A stretch of DNA of 64,000 nt from JBGQOJ01 sp052119585. GTDB taxonomy: Bacteria > Pseudomonadota > Alphaproteobacteria > Rhodobacterales > Rhodobacteraceae. Position numbers and translations under genes: made by a program. Below are positions 60,692 through 64,000 of the stretch, one piece after another; positions within the stretch are counted from its first letter, which is position 1, and the number at the start of each line of letters is the position of its first letter. The stretch spans positions 1-64,000 of the forward strand of contig NZ_JBGQOJ010000019.1 of NCBI RefSeq assembly GCF_052119585.1. Direction: 5' to 3'. The notes under the pieces were generated by a model, which was not told where the DNA came from, did not search any database, and saw only the letters and a program-made list of their open reading frames with translations.

Positions 60692-61711
60692 ATGAAAGGC
60701 ATGATTGACCAGTTGGGCGATACGCTTCGGGGCAAACGCCTGCCGCTGGACCATATACCCGTGGTTGATCTGGCACCGCTTTTGTCGGGCGAAAACACCG
60801 ACCGGATGGCACAAGACATCCGGTCGGCGCTGTCCAACATCGGTTTTTTCTATGTGCGGAACCACGGTGTAACCGACGGGTTGATCGAGCGCGCCTTCGC
60901 CGCGTCAAAATCGTTCTTCGACCTGCCGCTGCCCGAAAAGATGGCGCTGCACATCTCAAAGTCGGGCGAGGCCCTGCACGGCTACACCGAGACATTCGGA
61001 GAGAACACAGACCCTGCCCGCACCAAAGACCTGAAGGAGATCTTCGACCTTGGCCGCCCCGCACGGGACGGCCTGACGCGACCCTTCTTTGGCCCGACGC
61101 CATGGCCCGACGCGCTACCGGAGTTTGAGACGGTGATGATGCAATACCACACCGAACTTCTGGCCCTTGCCCGTCGCATACTGTCGGGCATCGCCCTGTC
61201 CCTGACCCTGCCGCGCGATTATTTCGAGCCGATGATGCAAGAGCCCGTCGGCATCCAGCGCCTTTTGCACTATCCGCCGCAAAACGCGGTCAAGGATGAC
61301 AGCATGATCGGGATCGGGGCCCATACCGACTATGGCTGTCTGACGATTCTGGCGCAGGATGACGTGGGCGGATTGCAGATCATGAACCGCGATGGCGAAT
61401 GGATCGACGCGCCCCCGATTCCCGACACCTTTGTCATCAACATCGGCGACATGATGCAGCGGCTGACAAATGACGTCTATCTGGCGAATCTGCACCGTGT
61501 CATCAACGTATCGGGGCGGGAAAGATACTCGATTCCATTATTTTTCGATGTCGATTACCAGACGGTCTTTGCCCCTCTGGAGGTCTGCACATCGCCTCAA
61601 AACCCCGCAAAATATGATCCGATCATGTGCGGGGCGCATAAATGGGCGCGGTATTCGGCCAGCTATCCACACCTGAATCCAAAACAGGCGATTTCGTTTA
61701 CTCCGTCTTAA
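60692..61711 (+). CDS. isopenicillin N synthase-like Fe(II)/2-oxoglutarate-type oxygenase
   Basis: 339 residues from ATG 60692; the frame is open further upstream inside tldD. N-terminal DIOX_N region V-V-D-L-A-P-L, then G-F-F-Y-V-R-N-H-G-V. The Fe ligands are in G-A-H-T-D-Y-G (HxD) and N-L-H-R-V-I (His), and R-Y-S-I-P-L-F-F is the co-substrate Arg-x-Ser motif. Many such proteins in bacteria have no known substrate; a beta-lactam role is not implied. It sits 11 nt after tldD. Confidence 0.88.
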   Translation: MKGMIDQLGDTLRGKRLPLDHIPVVDLAPLLSGENTDRMAQDIRSALSNIGFFYVRNHGVTDGLIERAFAASKSFFDLPLPEKMALHISKSGEALHGYTETFGENTDPARTKDLKEIFDLGRPARDGLTRPFFGPTPWPDALPEFETVMMQYHTELLALARRILSGIALSLTLPRDYFEPMMQEPVGIQRLLHYPPQNAVKDDSMIGIGAHTDYGCLTILAQDDVGGLQIMNRDGEWIDAPPIPDTFVINIGDMMQRLTNDVYLANLHRVINVSGRERYSIPLFFDVDYQTVFAPLEVCTSPQNPAKYDPIMCGAHKWARYSASYPHLNPKQAISFTPS

Positions 61712-61754
61712 CTGTCTTTCGCACATGGTGGCTCTGCAAGCAGATGGAGCCACG

Positions 61755-62903
61755 ATGGCCGAAACCCACTTTTCTTCCACTCACCCCCCACTCCCACCCA
61801 CCACGGAAGAAATCCGGTTGTCGTGGCTCCGATTAATCCGCTCGCGGCGGGTCGGCCCCACAACGTTTCACCGCCTCATGGCGGAACATGGCACGGCAAA
61901 GGCCGCGTTGGACGCCCTGCCAGAGGTCGCTCGCGAAGCGGGCGTCACCGGCTACACCGTCTGCCCTGAAGGTGTTGCACTTGCCGAACTGAAGGCCGCC
62001 AAAACCGCAGTTGCCCGCATGGTCTGCCATGGCGACCCCGCCTACCCCGCAGCCCTTTACGATATACCCGACGCCCCCCCGATCCTCTGGGCGATGGGGG
62101 ATGTTTCCCTTTTGTCGCGCCCGATGGTGGCTCTGGTCGGGGCGCGAAACGCGTCCAGTCTGGGAACGCGCATGGCCAAGGCGCTGGCCACCGGCCTGTC
62201 AGACGCGGGGATTGTCGTGACCTCCGGCCTTGCGCGCGGGATCGACACTGCGGCCCATCTTGCGGCCCTGCCCAAAGGGACGGTCGCGGTGATGGCGGGC
62301 GGCGTCGATGTGATCTATCCGACGGAAAACACTCCGCTTGCCGAAAAGATCGCCGCAATCGGCCTGCGTCTGTCCGAACAACCCATGGGGATGTCCCCGC
62401 AGGCGCGGCATTTCCCGACCCGTAACCGCATCATATCGGGCCTGTCCCAAGCGGTTGTTGTGGTCGAGGCGGCGGCGAAATCCGGCAGCCTGATCACCGC
62501 GCGCAACGCGCTGGATCAGGGGCGCGATGTGCTGGCGGTGCCGGGCCACCCCTTCGATGCGCGTGCCGCCGGTTGCAATATGCTGATCCGCGATGGCGCA
62601 ACGCTTGTCAGGGGGATCGGCGATGTTCTGGATGCCATTCGCCAGCCGGACCCGCGACAAGCCACGCTGGCCCTGCCAGCGCCCGAACCGCAAAAACCCA
62701 GCCCCCCCAAACGAAGCTTGGCGGACACCGCCGCGCTTCACAGCCAGATCCTGTCGCGCCTTGGCCCGTCGCCCGTGGCAGAGGACCAGCTGATCCGCGA
62801 CCTGAAAGTCCCCGCCTACAGCGTGGCACCCGCCCTGCTCAATCTGGAGCTTGAAGGCAAGATCATCCGCCAATCCGGCGGGCTTTTATCACTGGTCCAT
62901 TAG
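61755..62903 (+). CDS. dprA: DNA processing protein DprA
   Basis: About 382 residues from ATG 61755, with GGAG before it; ATG 61725 is an alternative. The Rossmann-like core has V-A-L-V-G-A-R-N-A-S and T-S-G-L-A-R-G-I-D-T-A-A-H; P-G-H-P-F-D-A and N-M-L-I-R-D-G-A are conserved. C-terminal winged-helix-like domain at about 315-382. Binds single-stranded DNA and loads RecA during natural transformation. Upstream of topA, as often seen. Confidence 0.93.
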   Translation: MAETHFSSTHPPLPPTTEEIRLSWLRLIRSRRVGPTTFHRLMAEHGTAKAALDALPEVAREAGVTGYTVCPEGVALAELKAAKTAVARMVCHGDPAYPAALYDIPDAPPILWAMGDVSLLSRPMVALVGARNASSLGTRMAKALATGLSDAGIVVTSGLARGIDTAAHLAALPKGTVAVMAGGVDVIYPTENTPLAEKIAAIGLRLSEQPMGMSPQARHFPTRNRIISGLSQAVVVVEAAAKSGSLITARNALDQGRDVLAVPGHPFDARAAGCNMLIRDGATLVRGIGDVLDAIRQPDPRQATLALPAPEPQKPSPPKRSLADTAALHSQILSRLGPSPVAEDQLIRDLKVPAYSVAPALLNLELEGKIIRQSGGLLSLVH

Positions 62904-62989
62904 CACCCCTGCCACCCTGCATTGACATTCCGGCCTAAGGCACCACATCTTGCGCGGCCATTGCATTACCGCGAGTCGGAAGGAATTTC

Positions 62990-64000
62990 ATGCCAGTTGT
63001 TGTTGTAGAATCGCCAGCCAAGGCCAAGACAATCAACAATTATCTGGGGAAAGACTTTGTTGTTCTGGCCTCTTACGGCCATGTGCGCGACCTGCCCCCG
63101 AAGGATGGATCGGTCGACACAGACAACGATTTCGACATGAAATGGGAAATCGCGAACGACAGCAAGAAGCACGTCAAAGCCATCGCAGACGCCCTGAAAA
63201 ACGACAATGTCCTGATCCTCGCGACCGACCCCGACCGCGAGGGAGAGGCGATTTCGTGGCACCTGCAAGAGGCCCTGACCGCCCGCAAGGCGATCAAGAA
63301 AGACACCGCCGTCAGCCGCGTGGTGTTCAACGCGATCACCAAATCCGCCGTGACCGAAGCGATGAAAAATCCGCGTCAGGTGGACCAGCCGCTGGTCGAT
63401 GCCTATCTGGCCCGCCGCGCGCTGGACTATCTGGTGGGCTTTAACCTGTCGCCCGTTCTGTGGCGCAAACTGCCCGGTGCAAAATCGGCGGGGCGGGTGC
63501 AGTCGGTCTGTCTGCGCCTGATCGTCGAGCGCGAGATGGAGATCGAGGCATTCAAGAACCGCGAATACTGGACGGTCAAGGCAGTCCTGCAAACCCCGCG
63601 CGGTCAGGAATACGAGGCACGACTGACGGTTCTGGCTGGCAAGAAGCTGGAGAAATTCGACATCGTGAACGCCACGCAGGCCGAGATTGCCGTGCAGGCC
63701 ATCACCTCGCGCGATTTGATCGTCAAATCGGTCGAGGCGAAACCGGCCACCCGCAACCCCTCGGCCCCGTTCATGACCTCGACCCTGCAACAAGAGGCCA
63801 GCCGCAAATTCGGCATGGGCGCACGCCAGACGATGAGCACCGCGCAGCGCCTCTACGAGGCCGGGTATATCACCTACATGCGGACCGACGGCATCGATAT
63901 GGCCCCCGAGGCCGTGACAGCCGCCCGCACCGAGATCACCACACGCTACGGCAAAGAGTTCATCCCTGACAGCCCGCGCATCTATAAAAACAAGGCGAAG
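62990..64000 (+). CDS. topA: DNA topoisomerase I (5' part, cut by the window end)
   Basis: 337 codons are present, open to the last base; bacterial TopA is usually 750-900 residues. ATG 62990 has AAGGAA upstream. The toprim domain starts with V-V-V-E-S-P-A-K-A-K, and the metal-binding D-x-D-x-E appears as D-P-D-R-E-G-E-A. The catalytic Tyr lies in Y-I-T-Y-M-R-T-D-G near residue 300. Relaxes negatively supercoiled DNA. Follows dprA after 86 nt. Confidence 0.96.
   Translation, partial: MPVVVVESPAKAKTINNYLGKDFVVLASYGHVRDLPPKDGSVDTDNDFDMKWEIANDSKKHVKAIADALKNDNVLILATDPDREGEAISWHLQEALTARKAIKKDTAVSRVVFNAITKSAVTEAMKNPRQVDQPLVDAYLARRALDYLVGFNLSPVLWRKLPGAKSAGRVQSVCLRLIVEREMEIEAFKNREYWTVKAVLQTPRGQEYEARLTVLAGKKLEKFDIVNATQAEIAVQAITSRDLIVKSVEAKPATRNPSAPFMTSTLQQEASRKFGMGARQTMSTAQRLYEAGYITYMRTDGIDMAPEAVTAARTEITTRYGKEFIPDSPRIYKNKAK

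Noticed and set aside
59316..61103. 595-codon open frame on the minus strand over tldD and the oxygenase
   Set aside because: Long only because of GC-rich codon bias; it spans two genuine genes and shows no domain.
1..64000. CRISPR array, rRNA, intact prophage
   Set aside because: No regularly spaced repeats, rRNA-like sequence or phage structural genes were seen; the only phage-type gene is the integrase relic at 3429-3713.

Overview
The window looks like a chromosomal segment of a marine-type alphaproteobacterium of the order Rhodobacterales (roseobacter-like). This rests on visibly high GC with strong GC third-position bias, on the heme-copper oxidase locus ctaC-ctaB-small protein-ctaG-ctaE-surf1 followed by thrC and an M16 peptidase, on lysC next to ptsP, and on the HvrA-type H-NS protein. 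Species was not determined; no search could be run.

Layout. 1-3.2 kb: an H-NS-like protein and the Tex transcription factor. 3.3-7.6 kb: tRNA-Cys followed by a decayed mobile region made of a tyrosine-integrase C-terminus, an IS5-type fragment, an IS110-type fragment and a broken IS66 element; enclosed in it is one intact gene for a secreted phytase/esterase-like protein with a repeated Pho-box-like promoter. 7.7-12.9 kb: an RND efflux pump (adaptor plus permease) with a divergent TetR regulator. 12.9-17.3 kb: a caspase-like relic and small secreted proteins of unknown function. 17.6-22.9 kb: a 1764-residue exported protein with four EPN-type repeats, discoidin-like stretches and two von Willebrand A domains. 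23-32.7 kb: housekeeping genes (HDAC-like deacetylase, glutathione peroxidase, Nudix, DUF1178, aspartate kinase, PTS-Ntr enzyme I, acetyltransferase, flavin reductase, flavodoxin, MTA phosphorylase, adenine phosphoribosyltransferase).

32.8-42.8 kb: a nine-gene minus-strand operon with a divergent LysR regulator. It encodes a polyamine-type ABC importer, a class III aminotransferase, a beta-keto acid cleavage enzyme (BKACE), a GNAT acetyltransferase, an acetylpolyamine-amidohydrolase-like deacetylase and an FAD amine oxidase. The gene set suggests uptake and breakdown of an acetylated diamine or beta-amino acid by an uncharacterised route, and it is the best candidate here for a new system. 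43-50 kb: an iron-uptake unit (TonB-dependent siderophore receptor, PKHD dioxygenase, ExbB, ExbD, TonB, and nearby HemP) with two flavoprotein hydroxy-acid dehydrogenases.

50-59 kb: GNAT, M16 peptidase, threonine synthase and the cytochrome c oxidase assembly/structural locus, all on the minus strand. The subunit II gene has Ala where the CuA loop normally has Glu. 59-64 kb: tldD, an isopenicillin-N-synthase-like oxygenase, dprA and the 5' part of topA, which runs off the window end. No rRNA, CRISPR array or intact prophage was seen.
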